Source of the DNA: Alphaproteobacteria bacterium | GTDB taxonomy: Bacteria; Pseudomonadota; Alphaproteobacteria; Caulobacterales; Aquidulcibacteraceae | Length of the DNA stretch: 39,529 nt | Assembly (NCBI GenBank): GCA_018971945.1 | Contig: JAGWZH010000020.1 | Location: 1-39,529 of the forward strand | Reading direction: 5' to 3' | Shown here: positions 15,768-24,854 of the stretch, piece after piece | Layout of the letters: each line of letters starts with the position of its first letter | Numbering within the stretch: the first letter of the stretch is position 1 | Translations under genes and position numbers: made by a program | Notes under the pieces: model-generated | The model's input: only the letters and a program-made list of their open reading frames with translations | Told to the model about the DNA's origin: nothing | Database searches by the model: none

Positions 15768-17077
15768 GCGCGCGCACAATCCACCGCAAGTTGGCGTGGG
15801 TTGCAGGTCTGGTGGCGGTCCTTTGGTCTGCCACCGGATTCCTGCATCCGGTCATGAGCTGGACGGCCCCGCGCCCGGCCGTGCAGGCGCCGCCCGTGCA
15901 AGCGGTGACGCTGGACGGCTTAATGCCGCCCGCAACGGCTCTCGCTGCGGCGGGCGTGACTGAAACAACTCTCGTGCGATTGGTGATGGTCGACGGCAAG
16001 CCGTACTGGTTTGCCGCGCGCGAAAACACGCAACGCACAGTGCTTGACGCAAAGACGGGCACCGCGGTGACTGGCGTGGAAGAGCGCCACGCCATCGGGC
16101 TCGCCCGCCATTATGCTGGGCTGCCCGATGCAGAAGTTGAGACCACGCGGCTGATCACTGCGTTCAGCACCGACTATCCAAGCGTGAACCGCCTTCTGCC
16201 GGTTTGGGAAGTCCGTGTCGCAACGCCCGATGGCCTGACGCTCTATGTCGATACAGGGCTTGATCGTCTCGCTGCGGTGACGAACGATCAGCGGCGCGTG
16301 CTGCTCAGCATTTTTCAAAACGTCCACACGCTGAAATTCTTGGAGCCGATCGAGCCGTTGCGATTGGCGGCGATTTTTGCGTTGATTGGCACTGTGATCG
16401 CGACGACCGTGTTCGGCGCGACGATGCTGTGGCGATCGCGCGGGCGCGGCTTGCGTAGGGTTCACACACTGGCGGCCTGGGCGGCTTTACCGCTGGTGGC
16501 GATGTTCACGCTGTCAGGCACGCTGCATCTTTTCGTTACCTCGAGTCTTTGGGCTGAGCCCGCACCGCGCGCTTCGCCGTTTGCGGTTTCGCAACTGCCG
16601 CCCATCCCTGGCGCCGAACCGGGCATCACCGTGAATGAGTTGACCGCGGCGGGTGGCCCACTTTGGCGGCTGCAAGTCGAAGAGACGGGATACTATTTCG
16701 GCGCAAATGCCCCAGATACGGACGAAGACCGCGCCCGGGCGCTGGGCGGCGCGCCGGCAGAAGCATCCGTGTCAAGGGTTACCCGCTTCGGCGATGGCTA
16801 TGGCTTCATCAACAAGCGCCTGCCGGTGTGGCGCGTCGATACGCAGAGTAGCGCGGTTTTCGTGGACGTCCGGGAAGGCCTAATCGCAGCCCGCCCAAAC
16901 GAGACCTTGATGACACGCCTGGAGGGTTGGACGTTCGACAATCTGCACAAGTGGGAATTCCTCAACCCGCTTGGGCGACGCAACCGCGATTACGCCACCA
17001 TGGCCGCTACCGCGATTGTCATCCTTGTGGCGATGCTTGGTTTTGTGCTGACGGCGCGTCGCAAACGGCAAAGCTGA
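15764..17077 (+). CDS. PepSY-associated transmembrane protein
   Basis: A 437-residue inner-membrane protein with four hydrophobic segments: an N-terminal one (KLAWVAGLVAVLWSATGFLH), two in the middle (AAIFALIGTVIATTVFGATM and AWAALPLVAMFTLSGTLHLF), and a C-terminal one (IVILVAMLGFVLTARRK). Two PepSY-like regions lie between them. These proteins accompany TonB receptors and are thought to act in metal reduction or release in the periplasm. The ATG overlaps the receptor's stop, so translation is coupled. Confidence 0.85.
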   Translation: MSARTIHRKLAWVAGLVAVLWSATGFLHPVMSWTAPRPAVQAPPVQAVTLDGLMPPATALAAAGVTETTLVRLVMVDGKPYWFAARENTQRTVLDAKTGTAVTGVEERHAIGLARHYAGLPDAEVETTRLITAFSTDYPSVNRLLPVWEVRVATPDGLTLYVDTGLDRLAAVTNDQRRVLLSIFQNVHTLKFLEPIEPLRLAAIFALIGTVIATTVFGATMLWRSRGRGLRRVHTLAAWAALPLVAMFTLSGTLHLFVTSSLWAEPAPRASPFAVSQLPPIPGAEPGITVNELTAAGGPLWRLQVEETGYYFGANAPDTDEDRARALGGAPAEASVSRVTRFGDGYGFINKRLPVWRVDTQSSAVFVDVREGLIAARPNETLMTRLEGWTFDNLHKWEFLNPLGRRNRDYATMAATAIVILVAMLGFVLTARRKRQS

Positions 17078-17878
17078 ACATGCATCCACAGGCCTCGTCG
17101 TTGCCGGAAAACGAATGTTTGATTTCCATGCAATGGTTGAACCGGAGAGAAGTGCCCCAACTGCGAAATTGGCGCTACGGGCGAAATGTCGGAAAGCGGC
17201 GGTCAGCGGAAATCCGACGTCTGAAGACGAGAAGGGAAGGGAAGGGAAGGGCTAACGACCGCTGTTGGGATCACGCTGCCGCGCTGGGCGCTTGGGTGCG
17301 TTGTTGTCCGATTAATTCGGCAGCGAACCAGGATAGAGGCCTTTCGTAAGGCGCGGCGCGAGTTCGGCAAGGAACGCCAGATCGTAAGGCGCGTGTGAAC
17401 TCAATGATCTAATAAGCCCGACCTCCACAAGCGGCTGAGCGATACAGCACGCTTGGCGCTCCTCGGCGCCAACCAAGCGAGGCAAGTCTTTGCGCTCTAA
17501 TGCGCCGTTGAGGGCGGGCCACGGCTTGTTGCTAGCTTTCCCCGGACGTCGCGCTGCACCACGACATTTGCGCTTCCGTCAGCCTGGCTGCGGGTCGAGA
17601 AACATGAAGCGCGTGTTATGTTATCAGATTGCGTTTCTTTTAACGCGACGGGGCGCTCATGTGTGAAAGTTCGCGGTTTCCGAACATGAGGGGGAACGGG
17701 CTCCCCTCCGCAACCTCAAGTTAGCCGAAAATCGACAGACAGGGGGCGGAGTTCACCTGTCGTTACAGGGTCACCGATGTTTGATCGGCTAATCGCAGTT
17801 TGTCAGCCGCCAGGTGTCTATAAGGTGTCTAGCGCTGTCGGAGCCGAAGAGTGAAAATCGCCAACCCCTTGGGGCCCT
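17078..17878. other. Non-coding or decayed stretch before the tRNA
   Basis: About 800 bp with no complete gene. It holds a short tandem repeat (about four copies of GAAGG near 17230-17250), a decayed minus-strand frame (17312-17578), two direct copies of CGTAAGGCGCG (near 17346 and 17382), and a small hairpin near 17688-17708 (GAGGGG...CCCCTC). It appears to be the boundary zone between the island and the chromosome. Confidence 0.5.
17312..17578 (-). pseudogene. Protein-like reading frame without a start codon
   Basis: Between a TGA at 17579-17581 and a TAA at 17312-17314 the minus strand is open for 89 codons and reads like real protein (PWPALNGALERKDLPRLVGA, IAQPLVEVGLIRSLSSHAPY, DLAFLAELAPRLTKGLYPGS). 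There is no ATG and no ribosome binding site, so it looks like the 3' part of a broken gene. The family was not recognised. Its place next to the tRNA 3' end suggests a scar of an earlier integration. Confidence 0.35.
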
Positions 17879-17955
17879 TGGTGGTGGCGGGTGGAATTGA
17901 ACCACCGACCTTGGGGTTATGAATCCCACGCTCTAACCAACTGAGCTACGCCACC
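17879..17955 (-). tRNA. tRNA-Met (CAU anticodon)
   Basis: A complete 77-nt cloverleaf on the minus strand. The acceptor stem is GGTGGCG/CGCCACC, the D-arm AGCTCAGTTGGTTAGAGC, the anticodon loop has CAT (GGGATTCATAACCCC), the T-arm is GGTGGTTCAATTCCACC, then discriminator A and an encoded CCA. The non-C1:A72 acceptor and the T-arm sequence fit the elongator rather than the initiator form. The 3' end points toward the accessory region. Confidence 0.95.
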
Positions 17956-18054
17956 ATTACCTCGTCAAGAGACAAGGGGCGTCTTCTAGCCACGCTGGCC
18001 AACGGGCGCAAGCACCTGCTGCGTCCATGCCCTCTGCGCCCACCCTACCCGAAA

Positions 18055-19497
18055 TCACTCAGCCGCGGGACGCCGCGCAGGCTCGACCACCACCATGGGC
18101 TCTTCCAAGCCTTCAAGGCTCGCATCCCCTGCGCTGGCCCGCACTGGCGGCGCCGCCGGCAGCGCAAGGACAGAGCCGGCGCCCGCCGATAGCCCGCCCC
18201 GCTCGAGGCGGGGATGAATGAGCTGCCCACTGTCGCCGTAGACATAAACAAGGCGCGCCCAATCCCCATCGTCGTAGAGGAAGGCAGGACCTTCCGGGTC
18301 GAGGTCCGACCAGTCCGCCTCTCTTGGCGCGCCGGCAGCTTTCGTCATCCAGCCTCGCGCGCCAGCTTCATCGCCCTTGCCTCGGCAAACCGCAGCGAAC
18401 AGCGCGCAAATCCGCGCTGAGGCGTTCTCCCGGTAAGCATCCTCCAGAGCCGCCCAAGCTCTGTCCCACTCCTGGCGTACGATCGCCACTTCCGCCGCGA
18501 CGATGCGGCTTTCTCTATGGTCCCGGCGCCGTTCGATGAGGCCCATCATCCGAACAGCCCTCGCCCCTTCGCTCTCATCGGGCGCCAAATCGCGATAAGC
18601 ATGCGCCAGAGCCGGGTGGGGCGCATGCTCCCATGCCTCTTCGAGCACTGCCGACGCACGCTCGGTTTTGCCCTGCGCCGCGAGCAGCCGCGCGGCTAGA
18701 GAGGCCGCCGGAGCGAAACCTGGCGCAAGCCGAAACGCTTTTTGGGCCATGTCCGCAGCCTTTTCGCCCCGACGCTCCAACTCCGCCTTCGCCGCCGCCG
18801 CTGTGAGCAATACCGCCCGTCGCCGCTTGGCGGGCTTGTCTTCGATGAGCCGTCGCTTCTCGCCTTCATCAAGAGCGTCGATGGCGTCTTCCCACTCGCC
18901 TGCTTGAACTTTGAGCTCGAACAAGCTCTGAAACGGCCACATCGCCGTCTTTGACACGCGCAGAGCCGCCTCCGCATGGGCCATCGCTGCAGTTCGGTCC
19001 CCGCGCTTCAGCGCCGCGGCGAGCAACCCTTTGCGCCCTAGGATCTCGGTGTCTTCGTGGCTGAGCATTCCCGAATAGGCCCGCTCTGCAGCCGCATAAT
19101 CGCCAGACACCTCCGCCGCCCGCGCTTGCAAAAGATTAGCAAGCCGCGGCTCCTCGATCATTTCCGCAGCCTTCTCAGCCTGCTTGCGCGCCTCATCGAA
19201 TTCGCCGCTCTCCGCAGCGATCAAGCCGAGCGCGAGAGCCTCCTGGCCGCGCCGCCGGCGCGCCCTTTCAGACGCACGGCCCATGCGGCCTGGAGCATCC
19301 ATCAGGAACATCAAGAGCCGCAGAAGCGGAAGCGAAATAGCGACAAGCGTGATCACGGCCAACAGAGCAAAAAGCGCCGTCGTATCCACCCGCCAGCCGC
19401 CCCACACGACGGTGACCGTGCCGGCATCCCGCGAGGCTTCCCAGGCCGCCAGGGCCGCGATGACGCCAATGATCAATAAAAGGGCTAAGCGCAGCAT
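18055..19497 (-). CDS. hemY: HemY-like TPR membrane protein
   Basis: A 480-residue protein starting at the ATG at 19497. Two N-terminal membrane helices (LALLLIIGVIAALAAWEAS and ALFALLAVITLVAISLPLLRLLMFL) are followed by a TPR-rich domain (residues 90-400). This is the HemY_N family found next to haem-synthesis genes in Proteobacteria. The name is historical: it is not protoporphyrinogen oxidase, and its exact role in haem metabolism is unproven. It is last in the hemC-hemD-mitofilin-hemY operon, 4 bp after the previous stop. Confidence 0.88.
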   Translation of the reverse strand: MLRLALLLIIGVIAALAAWEASRDAGTVTVVWGGWRVDTTALFALLAVITLVAISLPLLRLLMFLMDAPGRMGRASERARRRRGQEALALGLIAAESGEFDEARKQAEKAAEMIEEPRLANLLQARAAEVSGDYAAAERAYSGMLSHEDTEILGRKGLLAAALKRGDRTAAMAHAEAALRVSKTAMWPFQSLFELKVQAGEWEDAIDALDEGEKRRLIEDKPAKRRRAVLLTAAAAKAELERRGEKAADMAQKAFRLAPGFAPAASLAARLLAAQGKTERASAVLEEAWEHAPHPALAHAYRDLAPDESEGARAVRMMGLIERRRDHRESRIVAAEVAIVRQEWDRAWAALEDAYRENASARICALFAAVCRGKGDEAGARGWMTKAAGAPREADWSDLDPEGPAFLYDDGDWARLVYVYGDSGQLIHPRLERGGLSAGAGSVLALPAAPPVRASAGDASLEGLEEPMVVVEPARRPAAE

Positions 19498-19501
19498 CGG
19501 A

Positions 19502-20515
19502 TCACCCCAGCTCCGCCAGTTGCGCCCGAATGGCCGCGATCCGGCTTTCTATCTCCAGCCGCCGACGCGCGTCCGCCAGCCATGGCGCTGCAGTCTGCGC
19601 CGAAGCGCCCCGCAATCGTTCCATTTGGCGTACCGCGCCGTCCAGGTCATCCTGCATCAGCCGTTGCTGAGCCTGCTCCATCACGCCCGCTGTGGTGTCC
19701 GTCTCTCCCACGCGCCTGACAGTAACCCATTGCGACGCTGTGGCCTGAACCCGACCCCAGAGGCCGGCTCCCGCCTGTGCTTGCAGGGACGCACGAATGA
19801 TATCGAGCTCCATCGCCGCGAACCTTGCGCGCAGTTCCGAGCGGGTTGGCGCCCCTTGTTGGGCGAGAGGTGCGAGCGCCGATACGTTTTCGTCGTCCGG
19901 AAGGATCGCGGCGAGCACCGCGTGCGCATCCGAAAACCCTCCCGAGGCCTGCGCCGCTTCCGCCGCCGCCGCCACGGCGAACGAAGCCCGCGAAGCGAGC
20001 TCAGCCCGCTGCAATCGCTCCTGCAGGCCGGGCACTTCGGCCCGCAAGGCTTGAACCTCCCCCGTCAGAGTGGTGATCTGCTCGTTGCTTGGCAGGGCGT
20101 CGAGCCTGCTTTGCATCGCCGCCACCGCGCTCTGCACGCTGATGAGCTGGCCCCCGACTGCAGCCGCCTCGGTCCCAGCGGCGGCCGCGAGCGGCGCCCC
20201 CGCGAAGGTTTCGAGTTGATCAAGCCGGGCGTCGAGCGCCGCGTCGGCCGCTTGCGCTTCGGCCAATGGCGCAGCGGGGTCTGCAGGATCAGGAGCGATA
20301 CGATCGAGCGCTGCGTCCAAGGAGGGAACCCGCGGCGCCACGGCGCCGCCAGCCGCTCCCGCCACCGCGGCGAAGGCCGCCAGAACCAGAGCCCCGCCGG
20401 TTGAGATCCCGCTCCGCCGCGCATTGGAGCGCCGGGCCGCGCCCCGGTCCGCAGGCTCGTAGTCCACATCGATCGGTTCGGCGCGTCCGCCGTCGCCCGC
20501 CTCCGTAGCGCTCAT
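19502..20515 (-). CDS. Mitofilin-like membrane protein (bacterial Mic60 homologue)
   Basis: A 337-residue protein. A basic, acidic-patched N-terminus is followed by one membrane helix (GGALVLAAFAAVAGAAGGAV, about residues 40-60), then a long alanine-rich coiled coil (about 70-190) and a C-terminal helical region ending with ARRRLEIESRIAAIRAQLA. Location between hemD and hemY and this layout identify the alphaproteobacterial relatives of mitofilin, thought to shape intracytoplasmic membrane. The product is shorter than mitochondrial Mic60, as is usual. Gap to hemD about 81 bp. Confidence 0.82.
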   Translation of the reverse strand: MSATEAGDGGRAEPIDVDYEPADRGAARRSNARRSGISTGGALVLAAFAAVAGAAGGAVAPRVPSLDAALDRIAPDPADPAAPLAEAQAADAALDARLDQLETFAGAPLAAAAGTEAAAVGGQLISVQSAVAAMQSRLDALPSNEQITTLTGEVQALRAEVPGLQERLQRAELASRASFAVAAAAEAAQASGGFSDAHAVLAAILPDDENVSALAPLAQQGAPTRSELRARFAAMELDIIRASLQAQAGAGLWGRVQATASQWVTVRRVGETDTTAGVMEQAQQRLMQDDLDGAVRQMERLRGASAQTAAPWLADARRRLEIESRIAAIRAQLAELG

Positions 20516-20596
20516 AGAAAGCCCCGCCGGTTTCTTGATCCACCAGGGCCCATTCTTGGCCCCGCCCAGCTTGTTTAGAGGCGAGGGCTGTTCGGC

Positions 20597-21304
20597 TCAA
20601 CCCTTGGCCTCCGTTTGCGCGAAGGCAGTGGCGATTAGAGCCTCGTCAGTTGGCCGTTCCGCCACGGCGAAAGCCGCGAAAGGCGCGCCTTGCGCCGCAG
20701 CCTGGGCCGCCTCGCTGATGCAGATCGCCACCAAGTGTGGCGCCAGAGGCGCCATGAGCCGCGCCCCAGCCTCCGCCCCCCGCGCTGAGTGGAACAGCAC
20801 CCCTTGCGACCGAGCTGCCGCCGCAAGCTGGTCCGGCTCGAGCCGCGCGATCGTTTTGGCTCGATAGGTAACGATCGCTTCCGCCTCAAAGCCAGCCGAT
20901 CTCAGCGCCGCGGTCATGTCGAAGGCCACGTCTTCTCCACGCACATGCAGCACTGGCCCGTTCTTTGGGTCGAGGCTCTCCGCCATCAGAGCCGCAAGCG
21001 CTGGCCCGTCTCCCTGCGCGCTGGCGACGGCCGCATACCCTGCGGCCTTCGCCACTGCCGCCGTCGCATCCCCTACTGCAAAAACCCTTAGCGCTCGGTC
21101 CAACGACGCCGGCGCCGTGCGCACCCCGTGCGCGCTGGTGAAAATGAGGGCCTGGAGGCGCTCCGGGCTCGCTGTCGCGGCTCCAGTTTCCACGATCTGA
21201 AACAATGGCAGGACCACGGCCAGTCCGCCCCGAGCACGGATGCCTCCCGCAGTGACGCTGGCTCCAGGCTCTGCCCGGGTCACAATAAAGGACTTTTGGA
21301 CCAA
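20597..21304 (-). CDS. hemD: Uroporphyrinogen-III synthase
   Basis: A 235-residue enzyme that closes and inverts the D ring of hydroxymethylbilane to form uroporphyrinogen III. Two alternating Rossmann-like domains with typical motifs are visible: TRAEPGAS, LIFTSAHGVR, VFAVGDATA, VLHVRGEDVAFD, VTYRAKT and GVLFHSARGAEAG. It follows hemC by 3 bp. The likely start is TTG at 21304; a GTG at the eighth codon is an alternative. Sequence of hemD is poorly conserved in general, and position after hemC adds confidence. Confidence 0.9.
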   Translation of the reverse strand: MVQKSFIVTRAEPGASVTAGGIRARGGLAVVLPLFQIVETGAATASPERLQALIFTSAHGVRTAPASLDRALRVFAVGDATAAVAKAAGYAAVASAQGDGPALAALMAESLDPKNGPVLHVRGEDVAFDMTAALRSAGFEAEAIVTYRAKTIARLEPDQLAAAARSQGVLFHSARGAEAGARLMAPLAPHLVAICISEAAQAAAQGAPFAAFAVAERPTDEALIATAFAQTEAKG

Positions 21305-21307
21305 GCT

Positions 21308-22249
21308 TTATGTCCCTTCCAGGATCTGGTCCCCGCCCTCAGCCTTGACCTCCGCCCCAAACCGGCCGCCAAGCGCCGCCGCATCGTCGACGCCGGCGCC
21401 CGGTCCGAGTTGGCCCTCCCGCCGAAAACGGGCGCGCCCGTCTGGCCGCAACGCTTCTCCAACGAAGGTCAGCGAGCCGTCCGCGCTGCGCCGCGCCAAG
21501 GCGCCGATCGGCGTTCGGCAGGACCCGTCGAGCGCCGACAAGAAGGCCCGCTCCGCCGCAATCTCGATCCAGGCCCCAGCGTCTTGCACCAGCGCCAAAG
21601 CCTCCAGGGCCCATCGGTCCTCCGCCCGGACAGTCATCGCCAGCGCCCCCTGGCACGGCGCTGGAGGGCAGGCGAAGGGGTCCACAAGGGCCGTTGCGTG
21701 CCCCTCAAGTCCAAGCCGTTTCAGTCCCGCATAGGCAAGATATGTCGCATGGGCCTCCCCGAGAGCGAGCTTGGCGAGCCTTGTGTCGACATTGCCGCGC
21801 AAGGTCTGAACCCGTAGGTCCGGCCGAGCAAACAAAGTCTGCGCCTGTCGCCGCAAACTCGCCGTTCCCACCATGGCCTCCCTCGGGAGCTCCGCCACAT
21901 TTTTCGCGACCGTGCTGATGAAGGCGTCCCGCGGATCTTCCCGCCCGGGAACGCAAGCGAAAACAATACCCTCGGGCAAGGACGTCGGCAGGTCTTTCAA
22001 TGAGTGCACGGCTATGTCGATCCGGCCGTCGAGCAACGCCTCGTCTAGCTCTTTTGTAAAAAGGCCCTTGCCTCCGGCTTCCTGAAGCCTCCTGTCCTGC
22101 ACCCGGTCGCCCGTCGTGACGATCCGTTCGAAGGGAAGCGCTGCGTCCAGGTCAAGAACCCCCAAGGCCGCCGCGAGCTGCCGTCGCACCCCGTTGGTCT
22201 GCGCCACCGACAAGGGCGACCCGCGGGCTCCGATGGTAAACAGCTTCAT
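21308..22249 (-). CDS. hemC: Porphobilinogen deaminase (hydroxymethylbilane synthase)
   Basis: A 313-residue enzyme that joins four porphobilinogen units into hydroxymethylbilane. The start at the ATG at 22249 (MKLFTIGARGSPLSVAQ) is the usual family N-terminus. It has the motifs FTKELDEALLDGRIDIAVHS, KDLPT, VGTASLRRQAQ and NVDTRL, and the cofactor-binding Cys in LDGSCRTPIGA. It is first in the minus-strand operon hemC-hemD-mitofilin-hemY, divergent from tsaD. Confidence 0.96.
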   Translation of the reverse strand: MKLFTIGARGSPLSVAQTNGVRRQLAAALGVLDLDAALPFERIVTTGDRVQDRRLQEAGGKGLFTKELDEALLDGRIDIAVHSLKDLPTSLPEGIVFACVPGREDPRDAFISTVAKNVAELPREAMVGTASLRRQAQTLFARPDLRVQTLRGNVDTRLAKLALGEAHATYLAYAGLKRLGLEGHATALVDPFACPPAPCQGALAMTVRAEDRWALEALALVQDAGAWIEIAAERAFLSALDGSCRTPIGALARRSADGSLTFVGEALRPDGRARFRREGQLGPGAGVDDAAALGGRFGAEVKAEGGDQILEGT

Positions 22250-22316
22250 GCCCTGAGCCCCCCTTGTGCCATGTGGTCTTGGTGATTGACGAAACACGCC
22301 TTAGCTAGTGCCCGCC

Positions 22317-23411
22317 ATGACGGCCTCGCAACCCCCTATACTGGTCTTAGGGATTGAGACCAGCTGCGACGAAACCGCCGCGGCCGTTATCCACTGGCGT
22401 GGAGACGCGGGCGTCGATATTTTAAGCGACGTGATCTGGGGCCAGGCTGAAGTCCACGCTCCCTTCAAGGGCGTTGTGCCCGAAATCGCGGCCCGCGCGC
22501 ACGCCGAGGCCGTCGATCACGTGATCAAAGCGGCGATGCGGGCCGCGAACGCGTCTTACAAAGACTTGGATCTTGTCGCAGCGACGGCAGGCCCCGGCCT
22601 GATCGGCGGGGTGATGGTAGGCCTGTCCGCCGCCAAAGCCGTGGCTCTCGCTCATGATAAGCCCCTGGTGGCTGTGAACCATCTGGAGGGCCACGCCCTG
22701 TCGCCCCGCCTCAGCGGCGCGGTGGCGTTTCCATATCTTTTGCTCCTGGTCTCGGGCGGGCATTGCCAGTTCCTGGCCGTCGACGGCGTCGGCCGCTATC
22801 GCCGCTTAGGCGCCACCAAAGACGACGCTGCTGGCGAGGCCTTCGACAAGACCGCCCGAATCATGGGGCTGGGCTTCCCCGGCGGCCCATTGATCGAAGC
22901 TCTGGCTTCATCGGGCGATCCGCGCCGTTTTCCGCTGCCGCGACCTTTGCTGGCCGCCCCGGGTTGCGACTTTTCGTTTGCTGGACTGAAGTCCGCGGTC
23001 GCCCGTCTTTGGCAGGGCTTGGCGGCGCCCAATGAGCAGGACCGCTCTGACCTTGCCGCCGCGTTTCAAGCAGCCGTCGGCGATATACTCGTGGACCGGA
23101 CCGCCAACGCCATCGGCCTTTTTGGCGACGCCGACGGGCGAATGGTCGTCGCCGGCGGGGTCGCCGCCAACCAGGCTTTGCGGGCGCGCCTCCAGTCCCT
23201 GGCTGCGAAAAAGGGGTTCAACTTCACCGCTCCGCCTTTGCGCTATTGCACGGACAATGCCGTAATGATCGCGCTGGCCGGGGCTGAGCGCTTCGCGCAG
23301 GGATGGATCGACGATCTATCCGCCCCTGCAAGGCCGCGCTGGCCTTTGGACGAAGCAGCGGCCGCAGCGCGACCGAGCCACAGGCCCGGCCGCAAGGGCG
23401 CCAAAGCCTGA
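22317..23411 (+). CDS. tsaD: tRNA threonylcarbamoyladenosine synthase subunit TsaD
   Basis: A 364-residue protein, the catalytic subunit that transfers the threonylcarbamoyl group to A37 of tRNAs reading ANN codons. The ATG at 22317 (MTASQPP) is preferred over the GTG at 22308. Seen: [27 protein letters not shown], the metal-binding HLEGH motif ([11 protein letters not shown]), [27 protein letters not shown] and the [10 protein letters not shown] box, with [13 protein letters not shown] near the C-terminus. Intergenic spacing to hemC is 67 bp. Confidence 0.96.
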   Translation: MTASQPPILVLGIETSCDETAAAVIHWRGDAGVDILSDVIWGQAEVHAPFKGVVPEIAARAHAEAVDHVIKAAMRAANASYKDLDLVAATAGPGLIGGVMVGLSAAKAVALAHDKPLVAVNHLEGHALSPRLSGAVAFPYLLLLVSGGHCQFLAVDGVGRYRRLGATKDDAAGEAFDKTARIMGLGFPGGPLIEALASSGDPRRFPLPRPLLAAPGCDFSFAGLKSAVARLWQGLAAPNEQDRSDLAAAFQAAVGDILVDRTANAIGLFGDADGRMVVAGGVAANQALRARLQSLAAKKGFNFTAPPLRYCTDNAVMIALAGAERFAQGWIDDLSAPARPRWPLDEAAAAARPSHRPGRKGAKA

Positions 23412-23417
23412 GAAATG

Positions 23418-23525
23418 CTAGCCGACGATCGCGGCCGCCAGCTCAAGCAGCGGGGCGAAAGCCACCGCGACCAATCCCGACGCGATGGTGAACGCCGCAC
23501 AATGCAAGAACACAGACTTTGACAT
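23418..23525 (-). CDS. 35-residue hydrophobic microprotein
   Basis: A minus-strand frame from the ATG at 23525 to a TAG at 23418-23420: MSKSVFLHCAAFTIASGLVA and on to VAFAPLLELAAAIVG. A perfect GGAGG stands six bases before the ATG, one of the strongest ribosome binding sites in the window. The product is almost entirely hydrophobic after a short basic start, so it would be a single-pass membrane peptide or a secreted one. It begins in the opposite direction to tsaD, whose stop is 6 bp from its own. No family is recognised. Confidence 0.6.
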   Translation of the reverse strand: MSKSVFLHCAAFTIASGLVAVAFAPLLELAAAIVG

Positions 23526-24114
23526 CGAAAACCTCCAAAAAAGGGATTTGGGCCGAAACGAACCCGCTTGACCTCCTATATGGTGACCGAAGAACGAAAT
23601 GCAATGAACAAATCAAATAATGTTCACTGTCGCGCCAGCTCTCGGCGAGAGCGGGTGGAGCCGCGCCCTTCCATTGAGCGCAGGACGCTGCCCGAGACCT
23701 TTTTTGAGCGGAGCGGCGACGATTTAGGCGAAGAAGGGCTCGTGACCAAGCCGCCATCGGTCGATCCCGTGGCGTCGCTGTGCGTTGACGTCGAAACCCG
23801 ACTGATCAGAGGGATCGGCGCGGATGGGAAGTCCCGAACTTTTGGGGCCCACAGCTGAAGGGTCGCTGGAGTGTCCTGATCGAACCAGGGCGTCGGGAGG
23901 GCGAAGCGCCAATACTTCAAGGAGTGCGCCCCAAGCGAGAGCCTCGACCATCCTCAGGAACTGACGCGGCGCGATGGATCAGTTCAAGCGGCTCTTCGCG
24001 CTTCCAGAGAAGAGAAGGCCGCAGCGGAGAAGGCCTGAAAGGGTGAGGCCGAGTGGGGCAAGCCCAACGCCATCAATGTTCCGGCGCGAACGGCATGCGA
24101 GTTGGCGCGGGCGT
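23526..24114. other. Intergenic stretch without a convincing gene
   Basis: About 590 bp between the microprotein start and the TetR stop. Open frames on both strands (up to about 98 codons) overlap one another, lack ribosome binding sites and do not resemble known families. I saw no tRNA or clear terminator. Purine-rich repeats (AGAAGAGAAGG, GGAGAAGG) occur near 24005-24035. Confidence 0.4.
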
Positions 24115-24804
24115 CTACGAGGCGAAAGCTGTTTCCGCCTCTTCCAGTTCCGATCCCCAGACATTGGCTTCCTTTAGGATCTCCGAGCCGGGCGGAAGCC
24201 CCCCTTTGGGTTCGGCCTCGTTGCGGTAGGCTCCGAAAAGAACCAGATCGATGACGCCATCAAGCTCCCGTTCCAGTTTGGGCAGCGTGAGTTGCGAGAA
24301 CAATTGCGGAATGGAGAACTTCACTGTCGCCGATTGCATCATTTCGGCCATGAACGCGTAGTCCGCCTCACGGAATAATCCCGCCGCGGCCCCCTCCTCA
24401 AGAACGGCGGCAATATAGACCCTCTCCTGGGCGAGCTGCTCGTTCATGAAGACGGGACGCTCCTTTTTTAGAACTTCCGCCACATCAAGGATCTTCGCGT
24501 TCTCAGCGAACATCGCAAAGTTTTCTTTCATGCGTTTGAAAAACATCGCCTTGAGCCGGCGGTCTGGGGCCAGATCGGAGCGCCGCGACATTTGCGCCAT
24601 GTCAAAATGCTGACGCTCATAATGCTTGCGAGCCATCGCCTCAGCGAGGTCGGCTTTACTCTCGAAGAAACGATAAATATTACCCGCACTCATCCCGCAA
24701 TCAGCTGCGATCTCCGCCATGGTTGTCTTGGCGTAGCCGTAATGCGTAATCCGGTCGGTTGCAGCGCGTAGGATCCGGTCGCGGATTTCATTCTTCTCGT
24801 CCAT
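24115..24804 (-). CDS. TetR/AcrR family transcriptional regulator
   Basis: A 229-residue regulator starting at the ATG at 24804 (MDEKNEIRDR). HTH at the N-terminus: ILRAATDRITHYGYAKTT, MAEIAADCGMSAGNIYRFFE and KADLAEAMARKHYE. The C-terminal all-helical domain is long for TetR. Divergent from gpsA with 50 bp between starts; an imperfect inverted repeat (TGAA...ATTCA, 24830-24851) just before gpsA may be its operator. The regulated pathway is unknown, with gpsA the only near candidate. Confidence 0.85.
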   Translation of the reverse strand: MDEKNEIRDRILRAATDRITHYGYAKTTMAEIAADCGMSAGNIYRFFESKADLAEAMARKHYERQHFDMAQMSRRSDLAPDRRLKAMFFKRMKENFAMFAENAKILDVAEVLKKERPVFMNEQLAQERVYIAAVLEEGAAAGLFREADYAFMAEMMQSATVKFSIPQLFSQLTLPKLERELDGVIDLVLFGAYRNEAEPKGGLPPGSEILKEANVWGSELEEAETAFAS

Positions 24805-24854
24805 GGGAAGGACGCTAGGATGCGCTGCCTGAACAATCAATCAAGGATTCAATC

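Noticed and set aside
17231-17251. Short tandem repeat of GAAGG
   Set aside because: About four copies only, not a CRISPR or functional repeat that can be supported.
17595-17620. Zur-box-like sequence (GTTATGTTATCA)
   Set aside because: Only one half-site matches; the second half agrees at five of nine positions and no metal gene begins nearby.
23568-23858. 96-codon plus-strand frame
   Set aside because: No ribosome binding site, overlaps a frame of equal length on the other strand, composition unlike neighbours.
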